Shown here: in pieces, positions 1-11,956 of the stretch
How positions within the stretch are numbered: the first letter of the stretch is position 1
Layout of the letters: the number at the start of each line of letters is the position of its first letter
Source: Amoebidium appalachense
Taxonomy: Eukaryota > Ichthyosporea
Reading direction: 5' to 3'
DNA: 64,000 nt
Assembly: GCA_963693365.1 (NCBI GenBank)
Contig: CAVNZM010000004.1
Span: 13,454,001 to 13,518,000 of the forward strand
The notes under the pieces: model-generated
Databases searched by the model: none
What the model was told of the DNA's origin: nothing
Seen by the model: the letters and a program-made list of their open reading frames with translations, nothing else
Translations under genes and position numbers: made by a program

Positions 1-59
1 TAGCTACAGGTAGAGCTCTCGAGCTGAGCTGAGAAACCCCCTTCCCCCTCCCTTCCCCC

Positions 60-61
60 CC

Positions 62-118
<57 letters not shown>

Positions 119-149
119 ACCAAAAAAAAAAAACAAAAACAAAAAAAAA
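60..149 (+). repeat. Poly-C run followed by A-rich tract
   Basis: An almost pure C run (about 60-118) passes directly into an A-rich tract broken by single C residues. It is the first of about 19 compound C-then-A tracts in the window. Confidence 0.95.
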
Positions 150-1134
150 GCACACACACACATGTGCACGCCCGGTGGCACACACACACAAACACACACA
201 CACGTTGTCACACACAAACACACGTACATGCACGTCACAGGTGTGTCGCTCAAAATTTAAACGGACCACCACCACCAACTTTGAAGGCTTTAAAAAATTA
301 TTCATCCAATCTCACGATGATCTCTGTGTACAGTATTTATTAATATTAACACTTCACTGCCGTCCAAACCATGCAATGCCATTCAAACGGTACTACCGTG
401 CAACAGCGTAGTACTCCAAACATGGTAAACTTTCCTACGCATGCCATGCAGTGGCCGGCCACGTCACACCATGCCACAGTGTGTGTTCACGAAAGTATTC
501 CTCACTATCGATATCATATTTCGCGATCGCCGCACCCTATATAGCGCATGCCCAAAAATCAGGGATATCACATATGCATGGCAAACATTTACCGTGATAC
601 CATCAGCCGCGTCTGCAGCTGTCAGACATAGAAAAAACACACACCGGCAGGGTCACACACGTACTACAGACAACACACACTCTCTCTGACACACATTACA
701 CGTACACACATACACACAGTCACACAGTGCCACACATACACACACACCGTGACACTCTTTTATCTCTCTCTCTCTTTATCTCTCTCTCTTAAAGTTTATC
801 TCTTTCTCTCTGCCAGGACATTCTCTCTGTCGATCTGTGTGGCACACTTATTAGTATAAATGTTATGATGACTCGCAGTAATAAAGCCCCCCCCCCCCCC
901 CCCCCCCCCCCCCTGGGAACCCCGCCCCTTCTCCCCCCCCCCCCCTCCCCCCGGCCCCTGCCCTCCCACCACCACCACCACCACAAACGCCAACTCATAT
1001 GCAAACACAGCCTGCATACAAACACACACACACACACACACACAAAAATACACACACCCTACACACACACGGCCACAGCGACGACGTGAGCATGCCAAAT
1101 TCAAATGGTGAGCCTTTATGGTTGATGCAAGTGC

Positions 1135-1181
<47 letters not shown>

Positions 1182-1632
1182 CCCCCCTCCCCCAACCCCA
1201 CCACCACCACAAAACACACACAAACACACACACACAAACACACACTTGAAAAAAAAAAAAAAAAAAAAAAAAAAAACATGACCAACCCGGTACATGCATG
1301 TGGCACCACACGGTGACGGTCACCATGTACTACAATTGCCCTCCTTTTCCTCAACCCCTACGTATGTAGTAGCCAACCTGAACCTCAAAAACACTGTATC
1401 TTCACACAGTTTTTACTTCTCTCAGTATGCAGTATTCTCTGAAACCCATAACCGGTTGGTCCAAACTTTGAATTTGCCTCAAGGATCCCCCCCCCCCCCC
1501 CCCCCCCCCCCCCCCATCCTTTGTGATCACACTAATTAGTAATTCAATGCCACCACCACCATTGCGACGAGCACGTACCACCACCCTACTATAACAGGGG
1601 TGCCCTTCACAACTTTTCGATTGAAGTGGTGT

Positions 1633-2790
1633 AGAAGAAAACCAAACCCACGGTAGTGTACTTCTACGAAAAAGTTAACCGTGTTGGAACCCCCCCCCCC
1701 CCCCCCCTCCCCCCGTCATCCCTGTATTCGGGGGCCTCTTCTAGGCCCCCTTCCTCCCTATGTTGCGGTGCGCAAAAGTGTACTTCTTAGATGAATGTTT
1801 AACCGTGTTAGAATCCCCCCGTCGCCCCGTCGCCCCATGGTGCGCAAGTTAGTGTACTTCTGAGAGGAATGTTTAACCGTGTTTAAACCCCTCGCCCCCT
1901 TCATGGTGCTTTTTTTTTTACGAGGAACACTTGACCCTGTTGGACCCCCCCCCCCCCCTTCTGGGCCATCTTCCCCCCTTCCCCCCTTCTAGGGTAGTGG
2001 TACTGCAGTCTGCTAAAAAAAAAAAAAAAAAAAGAAGTGGTTGTCTGTATTTTGCGAGGGAAGAGGCTCAGGGGAACTATGGCGGAGTCTGATTGAGGTT
2101 TGTCCGTGTTGCTCCCCCTCTCCCCCCCCCCCCCCCCCCCCCACCCCCCCCCACCCCCGGCAATAGTCTTCTTGTACTAATTAGGAATGTTTTTGCCTGA
2201 GCCCCCCCCCCCCCCCCCCCCCCCCCCCACCTCCACCATGGTACACTAGTAGTCTACTGCTACCCTGCCACTAGGAATGTGCATCCGTGTTGTCCCCTCC
2301 TTTCCCTCTCCCCCCCCTCCCCTCCCTTATGGTATTGTAGTCCACTTCTACTAGACATGTTAATCCGTGCTCTTCCTTTCCCCTCCCTTTCCCAGACAAT
2401 AGTCTACTGCTTGTATCAGCAACGTTTTCATCTGAGTCACCTCCCCTTCGCTCCCGGAAGGCCTCTCCTCCATCTCACCTCTACTCTTCTGCCCCCCCCC
2501 CCCCCCCCCCCCCCCCCAAAATAGAATAGTCCACCCATATTCCCCCCCCCCCCCCCCTCCCCCCCCCCCCCCCCCCAAAACATGGTTGCGTAGTCACCCT
2601 TGTTGACCCCCCCTCCCCAAATGGCAGGGTAACAAGTTCACCTGTCTTACCCCCCCTTCCCGTCAAGGGCAGTGTAGACGTCTATGGCAACCCGTGTTGT
2701 CCCCCCCCTCCCCTAACACACACACACACACAGTAGTCTACTTCTTCCACAGAAAGGCTTATGTCGGTGCTACCCCGGGCCCTCCCCCCC
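1633..2790 (+). repeat. Degenerate C-tailed tandem array
   Basis: About a dozen diverged units, 60-110 nt each, share a core resembling TAGTGTACTTCT, then GAATGTTTAACCGTGTTG, and end in a C-rich run. The clearest units start near 1650, 1770, 1850, 2160, 2240, 2330, 2395 and 2725. The unit is long and the copies are strongly diverged, so this is an old satellite rather than a microsatellite. Boundaries are approximate. Confidence 0.7.
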
Positions 2791-3537
2791 GCACCCCCAC
2801 CACTACCAGGCCTCTTTGCTCCACACTTCTGACCACCCTGTCGCTGCCACAGCCACCGCTCCATGGACCCATCCAAACACACCGCCACACAGCCACAGAG
2901 GACCTCCATGAGAGCACTAACACCGGCTTTGTTGTCAAGGCCGTGCAAAAGCGTGATTTAATAGATCTATATAATCTGACCTCTCCGATAGTTCCAGAGT
3001 TCGGACCGAGTCAGCAGTAAGTGTGCATGAGCAATAAGTAGGCATATGTATACCAACATGTGTACACGTCTCCCTCTGTGTGTGTGTGTGACGATAGGTG
3101 GGCACCAAGGTGTATCGGCTGAGCCACTTCCGTAGTACGGACAGTTGACGTGCAAGTATGTGTGGGGAGAGAGAGAGAGAGGCTTAGATGGTGTGTGTTG
3201 GGAGAAAGGTCGGGCTGGGGGCCATAGCTAGCAAAAAGCAATAAGGCAGGTGGATCTTAGACCCATCTTTACGGCAAGGTGGTCATCGCAGAAGTTGCTG
3301 GTGTACTTTGGGCACAGGAATAGCTTTCACGCTGGTGAACATTTATTTCACAAGTTAGTCAGTCAGTCACTACATACCGTTCAGTCATATTTACCCTCAC
3401 ACAGTTAAACGTTATACTAGAGTCATACAACACGCCATTCACGCAATAAAAATTGTGGCTGTCGGTTCGCCAGCGAAACAAACGGTGCCTCTCGTAGCTA
3501 CACATTCACAGCCGCGGGCACCAGGCCCGGTATTCGT

Positions 3538-4443
3538 TCAAACATGGACGGCCCGCTCGATCAGGTCGGTGCAGCTCACCACCCCGACGGGCTTCTTAGC
3601 AGAGTCAACGACCCACACACGGTGGACGCCGGCGTGTGACAGCAGCAGCACAACCTCGCCAATGAAGGCGTCGCAGTGCACAGACACCGGGGCACCGGCA
3701 CCGCGGGACTCGTCGTTGTTCAGGAATTCGATAACATTCATCTTCAGGTGGGTCAGATCGGAAGCGTCGGTGTATTTGAGGTCGGTCACGGAAAGGGTGG
3801 CAACAATGTGGCCCTCAGCGTCGACCACGGGGGCGGCCGTGTGGTGGCCGGCATACAGCTGGCGGTAGGCGGCAGCCACGGTCGAGGTCTGGTCGATGCA
3901 CTGCAGCTTGTGGGTGCGGGGATACAGGCCCAGCTGGGTCAGGTTCTTGCCGTTGATGTTGTCAAAGGCTGTGGGGTGGTTGTCCAGGTACTTGACCACG
4001 TCGCTCTGGCTCAGCAGATAGTGCTTGCCCTCCTCGCCCACCAGCACGTGGTGCAGGCCAGCCCCAAAGGCCTCCAGCACCTCGGCCAGCTTGGAAGCCG
4101 CAGTGAACTCCACAAGCTTGTTGCGGGGCTCAGCCGGGTTGATGGCCTGGGCCACCTTGTCGTTGAGGCGGGGCAGACTGGCCTGGTCGAGGCTGTCCTT
4201 GGTCTCGTCGGCAACATCGAGCACGGCATACTTGATCAGGTCGAGAACATCAACGAAAGCAACGGCCTTGTCGCTTGCGTCCACAACGGGGGCACGCACG
4301 ACCTTGCCGTTGGAGAGGACCTCAAAGGCGTGGGCCACCGTGTCGTCGGCACTCACGCTGCGGACATGGATCCTCTTGGGAACATCCGGAGACGAAACCA
4401 CGTCAGCAATGGTTGCGTTCACCGGGGCCACAGTCACCGTCAT
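3538..4443 (-). CDS. Four-CBS-domain protein (AMPK-gamma/SNF4-like architecture)
   Basis: An intronless ORF of 301 residues. CBS domains bind adenine nucleotides or S-adenosyl ligands in pairs (Bateman modules) and regulate attached enzymes; here there is no catalytic domain, so a free-standing energy-sensing or regulatory subunit is likely. Four CBS-type repeats are visible at roughly residues 7-66, 95-165, 170-230 and 240-300. Each shows the typical 'APVVD..' or 'VWVVD..' strand followed by a hydrophobic segment and 'TDLI/SVTDL'. I chose the ATG at 4441-4443 (MTVTVAP) because the frame upstream is open only through non-ATG triplets; the stop is TGA at 3538-3540. A reverse-complement AATAAA lies at 3342-3347, about 190 nt past the stop. 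The gene is GC-rich, lacks homopolymers and is the only intronless gene of the window. The family call is firm; orthology to SNF4 is not shown. Confidence 0.9.
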   Translation of the reverse strand: MTVTVAPVNATIADVVSSPDVPKRIHVRSVSADDTVAHAFEVLSNGKVVRAPVVDASDKAVAFVDVLDLIKYAVLDVADETKDSLDQASLPRLNDKVAQAINPAEPRNKLVEFTAASKLAEVLEAFGAGLHHVLVGEEGKHYLLSQSDVVKYLDNHPTAFDNINGKNLTQLGLYPRTHKLQCIDQTSTVAAAYRQLYAGHHTAAPVVDAEGHIVATLSVTDLKYTDASDLTHLKMNVIEFLNNDESRGAGAPVSVHCDAFIGEVVLLLSHAGVHRVWVVDSAKKPVGVVSCTDLIERAVHV

Positions 4444-5790
4444 CTTGCCGTTTGAAAGAGAAATAACACAAAAGTGTGGTTTGCTGGTACGAAAGTACTG
4501 AGGTGTGAGGGCGAAAAAATTTGCTTCTATATGGGCGGCCTGGCGGCTGGGTGCTGCTGGAAGCAATAAGAAAGATCTTCCATGAAGTTCGGCGCCAAAA
4601 AAAATGATAGAGAGCCAATCATACCCTGGTTGTTCCTTGGTTAAACGTGATTAATAGCCTATCAGCGGGCTACACGATGGACTGTTTATGGTTATGGGAA
4701 TTTTGCCCTTGCTCGACCCCCTGGACGGGGCGGTGGCTTTTGACCAGAGCCATGGTAGCACGGCTACCGTAGGTAGTCCAAAGATATTCAATTTAGTTTA
4801 GTTGGGTTTCAAAAGGCCTTAGGTATACATTTGTAATATTTCTGTACAGATACGGAGAAGACCACATTTATCACATTTGTGAGCGTGGAAAACTCCCTGC
4901 ATTCCAGTTTTTTATGCTGATCTCAGCAATTGGCGGCCCCTTTCTCCGCAGCAGTGCATTAGACACCCCCTTCCGGTCCGGTCCAGTTTGGTCCGACCCT
5001 CTTGACCCGTGGTTTGGTCCGGTTCGGTCTGAACGGTACGGATTGCGCAATCACGTGGCCATGGCAGTCATGATGTCAGGCATATGATGCGGCAAAACAC
5101 GTGAACATGTCGAAAATGGCTAAAATTAGTAAATTGCCTTGGAAGGCAACATGAAATTGTGTGTGTATGTTGTGTATGTGTGCGTTAACGCTGTGTGTGT
5201 GTATGTACTGATGTGTGTTGGCGCAGGATACAACGGACGGTCAAACACAGGCGTATATTTGTATATGTGTTATAAATGCAATCAATTGTCATTTGCTTAT
5301 CTAAATCTTTTGATAAAATGGGTGATATATTCTTTGGTTATGTCCATTGTCTATGAGTGTTTGTGCAAATCATACGTGATAGCATGGGGCAGGTATCATA
5401 ACATATGGTCACGCCGACGAAAATTGCTTTGCACTTGCGCCCTATATCGTGTCAACCTCTAGTTTTACCACACAAGATCATCGACAGACGGCCAAAGCCA
5501 CTTCAGATATGAAAGAAATACACAAACATGTATGTATATATATCCGAAGGCTGGGTCGGGACCACGGCCATCTAGAAACAGGTGTTTCTAGATGGGGGTT
5601 TACGCTGTTTACTCGAGGCAAAGAGAACCAGTCTCAGGTATGGGGGGGGGGGGTTTTGCTCGGAATATCCCCTCAGCGGTATATCATGATCACGTACATA
5701 GATGTCGGGTGGTGACTATATATCAGGGTTTACTTTCTCTACGAGACACCATAAAGACTACAAGGAGAAATCAATTAGTTGGGGTTCCCC

Positions 5791-5791
<1 letters not shown>
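4444..5791. other. Intergenic region upstream of the CBS gene
   Basis: This stretch contains the presumed promoter of the minus-strand CBS gene. I see GGTCC-rich short repeats at about 4972-5030, a perfect 13-bp inverted repeat at 5568-5595 and a short poly-G run near 5642. No convincing coding exon was found; a 107-codon frame at 5139-5462 starts at TTG and looks random. Confidence 0.5.
5568..5595. repeat. Perfect 13-bp inverted repeat (2-nt loop)
   Basis: CCATCTAGAAACA is followed by GG and then its exact reverse complement, giving a potential hairpin or cruciform. It lies between the LINE fragment and the CBS gene; no poly-T follows, so it is not an obvious terminator. Confidence 0.85.
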
Positions 5792-5844
<53 letters not shown>

Positions 5845-5876
5845 GGGCTCCCCTCGGGACACTCGGTATCAGCTGG

Positions 5877-5943
<67 letters not shown>

Positions 5944-7327
5944 TGCGCTATAATTTTGTAGTGATGTGTTTCTCAAGCCAATCAATACATCTAATAAACA
6001 GGTCGTAGTTACGCGTGTTTAGTATAAAATCAAGGATGTTGTAATTTACAGGTAGGCTATCTTTCTGGGTGTCTGTTGTGAATGTGACGTGTGTGTGTTG
6101 CGGTATTATGTGGTCTATCAAACTACATTTGGCGATACATGACCGGTTAAACTGGTGTGTGTGTGTGTTGTTTGGGCATGCAAATGATGCCACCTTATAC
6201 TTATTAGATCTCCACTGTATAGCACGTGTACAGTAAAAGCGTGGTAATTGATCAATAATACCATCAGCTAGAGAAAGACCAGTTCTACAGGAAGGTAATA
6301 TGTATTTAGGTGTTATACACTTGCGAGTGCCATATTTGGCAATATGGTTGAGGCGGTCAGTATATATAAAACGAGACATAAGGCTTAGTTTTTCAAGGTG
6401 TATGCTTTCATCGGGTCTAGTGTCGTGTGGTATCTTTTTCCATTTGTTATATTGCGTGATTATCTTGTGATTGTGTACATGTTTAATAAGTAAGTGGCAG
6501 TCCAAAGTCACACACACACTATTGCGGGGTTTATTTGTATTTGTGCCCAGGGGAGAAGGGGAGAGAGAGGGGAGGAAAGAGGGGAGAGGTGAGGAGGGGA
6601 CAGGTCGGATAGAGAAGAGAGGGTGGGAGGGCAAATACTTCTTTAAGCGGCTTATGTGCTTATTGAATTTCAGCGCGAGATAGGATACTCTAGCAGCTAT
6701 TGGGACCAGACCATATATCGAGAGCGTTACAGGCCCAGGTTTACAACAGTTGTTAGATAGAAAGGAGGCAACTTCTGCTTCAAGGAAATTTGCCAAGGGT
6801 TTAAGCGCTCTAGTTCTCTCTTTCTTGATCCAAGCGGCGAGAAGGGGTAAACCATATTCACATGCCGGGAAGACAAAAGTGCGAATAAATGTAAGTCTAA
6901 TAGAAGGATGGAGGGGTGTGTCTTTAAAAATATTAGCCGAGAAGAAAGCTAACCGCTTACGAGCCAACTCTACCCTCTTTTCGACCATATGGGGAAACAT
7001 AACACCAACAGAATCAACCGGAACACCAAGATATTTGTATTCTGGAACTATAGGTACAGGTTTAGATGATAATGTAAATGTGTGTAAATTGTTAGCTATA
7101 TCAGGTACAAGAACACCACATTTGTCTATGTTAAGGATCATAAGGTTTGCCTTGCACCACGCCGTGGTCGGGACCGGTCCGACAGGGGCCGTGACGGTTA
7201 GACTCGGGGACCGCGGTCCGACGATCCGGATCGGACCGCTAATGCATTGCTCCGCAGATCTAAGGAATTTACTTGCTCCGAGGTGATTGGCTACAATAGC
7301 CTCCGGATCATGACCACGTGCTGCCAT
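5792..7327 (-). mobile_element. 5'-truncated non-LTR retrotransposon (LINE) fragment
   Basis: On the minus strand an open frame of 459 codons (ATG 7325-7327, TAG 5948-5950) is followed by a (CA)n tract, about 40 nt of unique sequence and an uninterrupted A49 tail (poly-T on +, 5792-5840). The segment 'WCKANLMILNIDKCG' and the following 'EYKYLGVPVDS' with a run of basic/aromatic residues match the part of LINE reverse transcriptases just after the YxDD active site, through the thumb. The catalytic YxDD motif and everything upstream are missing, so this is a 5'-truncated, dead-on-arrival copy inserted by target-primed reverse transcription. The first ~50 residues (to about 7170) are GC-rich, unlike the rest, and are probably flanking DNA read in frame. 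No target-site duplication was confirmed. LINE origin is established by family knowledge; the clade is unknown. Confidence 0.75.
5878..5940. repeat. (TG)n microsatellite
   Basis: About 31 TG units lie between the LINE ORF and its A tail, on the side corresponding to the element's 3' UTR. Confidence 0.95.
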
Positions 7328-8163
7328 TATTCTGCAGGCTTCTGATTGGCGTAGCCATCACCACCGAAACAACAGGATCAACAACAAACAGCAGCGATGG
7401 ACTGTGACAACAAAAAAATAGCCCTTTATTGGAACTTATAACTCTCTCACTAAAACTAATATTAACAGTAGAAAATACACCTGCAATAACTAAACTAAAC
7501 AGGCTGTAAAACCCAAAGGAACATCTACAGCCAAGCTCACAATAACTTGGCGCACTGGCCCACAACTGGGCCATGGCCAAGCTGGGAACACGGGAAGGGC
7601 CTGGAACGGCTGGAAGGCGGTAGGCGGCTCATCCATCCTGTGTGCTTTTATGAGCCGGTTTGTCGCATGTTGGGTCAGACAGAACGGACAGAACGTGCGA
7701 CGCGTGCTCGTGGAAGGCTTATTAGTGAGCTTCAATCCCAATTTTTTCTTGTTTTTGAAAAAAAAGAGCTTCGCTCACCGTAGCAGTAGTACTAGCTGTT
7801 GTGGCACACTCTGTGACCGTGCATCCGGAAATCAATGGGGATGGCCAGAGGCCACGAGCCCTGACCTGCCATTCGAGTAGAACTCCCTTCTCAACGTGGC
7901 ACCCTGCAGTGCCTCTCGCGCGTTGCTCTCCGAGCAGCTGAGTTGCTGGCATGCGCAGTATCATTGTAACGCGTGTACACTGTGACACACACGCACCGTG
8001 GCACACATACACATACGCGCACACAGACACGTGCACACACACTTACACACACACACACACACACGCCATGATCATGACACACTGTACAACACACGCACAC
8101 GCAAATACACACACACTCACGTGTACGTGTGCACGTATAATAACTGTAACGTACATGTAATAA

Positions 8164-8200
<37 letters not shown>

Positions 8201-8271
8201 CACACACATGCACAGTCACCTTGACACACACCCACACCCACGTGCACACATTGATCTTTCGCCACACACAT

Positions 8272-8323
<52 letters not shown>

Positions 8324-8696
8324 AGACACGTAGTGCATGACACCGCCACCCATATACACATATAATACATGAACAAACACACCGTCGTCCCAGACACACC
8401 CAGCCATACACACACACAAAGTTTCACACAAACACACACACACACGTGTACACACACATCCACACACAGCCACTGCTCACTGTGCATGTCACACACACAT
8501 ACACACACACATCACACAACTCACATGGCGTGCGGGGTGTGCGCACACACACATGTACAGAGGCAGCTGTGTCGACAAACACACGCACACGTACACACAC
8601 ACAGCGTCACACACACATACACACACAAATACAACTATCACATGCGGGTCGTGTTCACACACACATGTTCAGTCAGAGTCAGCCGTGTTGAGACTG

Positions 8697-8732
<36 letters not shown>

Positions 8733-9254
8733 CACACAAACACACACACACACACTCTCTCTCTCAGTGACACATGTACGTACACACGGTCACACAACTC
8801 TCACACGAGGCCGTGCGTGTGCACTCAAACACACTGTCACTGCCAGAGTCAGTATATGTCATAAACCGATACGGATACACGGGTACCACACTAGGATCCC
8901 TCATACACGCACCAATTTGAAATTGAATGCCACCGCCAACACCGTACGTTAGTGAGAATTAATTAGGGACATCGATGAATCCCCAGTGAAGCGTAGCCGG
9001 TGCCGTTGGACATTTGATTGGTTATAAGGATATATTGTTGACATAAGAGGTCTGGTTAATGTCTTGCCTACAGTGTGGCACCACCAGTGTGCCCCCAGGC
9101 ATGCAACCAACATTTGTGCCACACGATAGGTCTGGGGGCCAAGTGCAGCCAGCCTACACTTGACGGGTTACCCCCTGGACTGACATCAGCCATATCGAAT
9201 AAAAAAATACCAAAATGAAAAAACAAATAATGCTTGCATCCCTTTTGTCACTGT

Positions 9255-9285
<31 letters not shown>

Positions 9286-9431
9286 TCCCTCCCCCATCCC
9301 CGCCCCTACCTCTCACCCCCACCCACACTCAAACACACACACACATGCACGTGCACCTTAGGTGATTCAGCCTCAGAGCAAGGCCACAATGCACAGATGC
9401 AGTCACCCCCTCTTCTCAACAGACAGTCAAA
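7328..9431. other. Intergenic region with degenerate CA repeats
   Basis: The part 7328-7960 is non-repetitive but shows no gene I can support; minus-strand frames of 83 and 106 codons lack convincing ATG starts and family motifs. From about 7970 to 8830 the DNA is a degenerate CA-rich array. Around 8840-9240 lies unique sequence, followed by a poly-C run (9260-9284) and then PNISR's last exon. Confidence 0.5.
7970..8830. repeat. Degenerate CA-rich array with (CA)n cores
   Basis: Long imperfect ACAC-rich stretch with purer cores at about 8167-8200, 8274-8321 and 8698-8730, interrupted by CGTG and TCAC motifs. The apparent Cys/Val-rich or His/Thr-rich frames through it are translation artefacts. 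Confidence 0.9.
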
Positions 9432-10137
9432 TTAGCGGCGCCGATCCCTGTCGGACCTGCCCCTGTCTCTGTCGGCATCCTCCGACCTCGAACTCTTTCT
9501 GCCCGGGCTTCTGCCGCGACTCTTTGACCGTGACGTCCGTGATTCCCTCCACGAGGAGCGGCTGCTTTTACGTGAAGGGCTCCTACTGCGACTGCAGGTG
9601 AACAGGGAGAAGGGGAAGGGGGGGGGGAGGGGGAGGGAGGAAGGAGAGAGAGAGAGGGGGGGAGAGGGGAGAGAGGGAGGGAGGGAGGGAGGGAGGGAGG
9701 GAGGGGGGGAGGGGAGGGGGGGAGGGAGGGAGGGAGGGAGGGAGAGGGTAAAATGGTGTTGAGCGAAGTTTAACTAATTCCTTGTTAGCTAGAGTTGCTT
9801 TACATGAAGGCAGTACTGTTGAATTAGAATGCCAGGCATGACAAACCGGTAGACATCATGAATTCCAAGTTTGCTGCCAGGTTTGGAAATGAATTTATCG
9901 AACAGAAATCAGGTAGGTGCACATGCACGTGCCCGGTTATAGCAATTGGTATGGAAGGGTACGGGAGAGAGGGAGGGAGAGGGTGAAATGTGTATATGTA
10001 CAATGTGTGCTTGTGTGCAGGGGGAGGGGGGGGGGAGGGGGAGGGGGGATAGAGAGAGCGCACGAGGGAGAGGTAGGGGGAGGGGGAGTGGAGAGAGAGG
10101 GAAGATGAGGGCAGGGGGGGGGGGGGGGGGGGGGGAG

Positions 10138-10173
<36 letters not shown>

Positions 10174-10396
10174 GGGGGGGCGGGCGAGGGGGGGGAGGGA
10201 GGGAGGGAGGGAGGGAGATAGGGAGAGGCAGAGCGCGCGCGAGGGAGGGGGAGGGGAAGGGGGAGGTGGAGAGAAAGGGAAGATGAGGGCCGGAGGGGGG
10301 AGGGGGGAGGGAGAGAGAGAGAGCTAGAAAGAGAGAGAGAGAGAGGGAGGGAGGGAGGGAGGGAGGGATGGAGGGATGGAGGGAGGGAGGGAGGAG

Positions 10397-10430
<34 letters not shown>

Positions 10431-10848
10431 GAAGACATCTAGGGGATTGTACATTTCCCACCTGCGGCGGCTGCTACGACGAGGCGAGGCTGAGCCCGAC
10501 CTGTCTCTGGACCTACTTCTACTTCTGGACCTGCGCTTGGACCTTGATTTGGACCTGGACCTGGACCTGGACCTCTGTGATTTCTTTGAGGAGTTGTGGT
10601 CACGTGACCTTCTGGACCGATCTTTGGACCTCGACCGGCTGTGGTGGGTATTGGTGTGTGTAAGGAACAAAACCGAGGGAAGAGCCCTCCTCGCAAGTAG
10701 CACGTGGAAAAAAACCGCTTCAACCTGGGAACATGATAACAAAAACCAAGAAAACAGAACTTGCCTGACTGAGATTCGAATCCACGTATCTACAACGGTC
10801 GACCACAAAGGTCCTAGCCCTAATGAAACAGCAAAGATCCATTAAAAA

Positions 10849-10881
<33 letters not shown>

Positions 10882-11902
10882 TTCTTTACTCGCACACATT
10901 GTCATACGGGCTGCTTAGCTATAGCCACTGTCATGGCAGAGACCTATAGTCAATTACGGCCATGGCATAGGGTCATCATCCCCCCCCCTCCCCCCTCCCC
11001 CCCCCCCGGCCCGTCCCCCTCCTCGGGGCACACATCACCCACACCCACACCCACCCAATCACCCACCCACTCACACACAAGGAAGAGGGTCAAAAGGAGG
11101 GCACATGAAGGCGGCCCGTGTTGGCATGTATGCCATACCTTCTTTTCCTGCTTTTACGCTCACGGTCTCGGCTACGACTGCGACTGCGTTTCCTGCTCTT
11201 TGTCGGTGGACTCTCTTCCCTAAAAGCCAACACGTATGAGTTGCCTGCCTCTGACTCACTCCAACTACCCCCCCCCCCCTCCCCCCCCACACACACACCC
11301 TCCCACCCCTACGCACGCACGCACACACACACACACACGCACACACGCACGCATACACACAGAATCCATACTTGATGCCTCTAACCGTAAACATATTTGA
11401 TATCACACGAAGGCCTGCCAAGTCCAATGTGGGCAGATAAATCAAAGAACCACTACAACTGCATGTAGAACAAGCTGACAAGCACACACGCGAGATTCAT
11501 TTTGGTGAGTTTAGCACAAAAGAACAGCCCACGCCACGTGAGCTTGTGGATGTATTCTCTCGTGCACTAGATGTTCTACCTACCAGCACCACACAGCTGG
11601 CATTTATGGAGGTGGTTAGGGAGGGGAGGGGAGAGGGGGGGGGGGGGGGGGGGGGAGGACTTGGTGTGAGAGGGGAGAACAAGAGTCCAGAAAAGCATGC
11701 GAGCATTGAAAAGTGTTGAAAGGGGTAGTGGTGCAATGAAAGATTTGCGTAATTTTTCGGGAAAAAAAGTGCTGTGGGGTACACCCAAAGCCTATACAAG
11801 GCACATGAACCATATCGGTATTGCACAATAATATGTGGGCCAGCACTTCGTGTATGTATCGGTTGTGCCACAGTTTTGTCTTCACGTAGGTGAAGCATGA
11901 TC

Positions 11903-11956
<54 letters not shown>

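Larger units (their letters stand above)
1..3537. other. Gene-poor repeat region, left edge
   Basis: I see no supportable gene here. The stretch holds a poly-C run (about 60-118) followed by an A-rich tail, CA-rich tracts (150-240, 640-760, 1000-1060), C runs at 887-913 and 1137-1178, an A run at 1250-1276 and a degenerate tandem array (listed separately). A weak exon-like ORF on + (about 2860-3014) ends at a GTAAGT-type site but matches no family I recognise. The sequence 3340-3350 contains the reverse complement of AATAAA and may be the poly(A) signal of the neighbouring minus-strand CBS gene. Confidence 0.6.

Noticed and set aside
2860-3020. Plus-strand exon-like frame ending at GCA|GTAAGT
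   Set aside because: Protein-like for about 40 codons but no partner exon, no family match and a repeat array upstream.
5139-5462. 107-codon frame with hydrophobic Cys/Val-rich content
   Set aside because: Starts at TTG, partly TG-repeat derived, AT-rich and without a recognisable motif.
7490-8042. Minus-strand frames of 83 and 106 codons
   Set aside because: The 83-codon frame starts at TTG, not ATG; no family motif and no joined exons.
10760-10830. tRNA-like sequence with GATTCGAATC (B-box-like) on the minus strand
   Set aside because: The T-stem does not pair and no acceptor or anticodon stem can be built; it lies in a PNISR intron.
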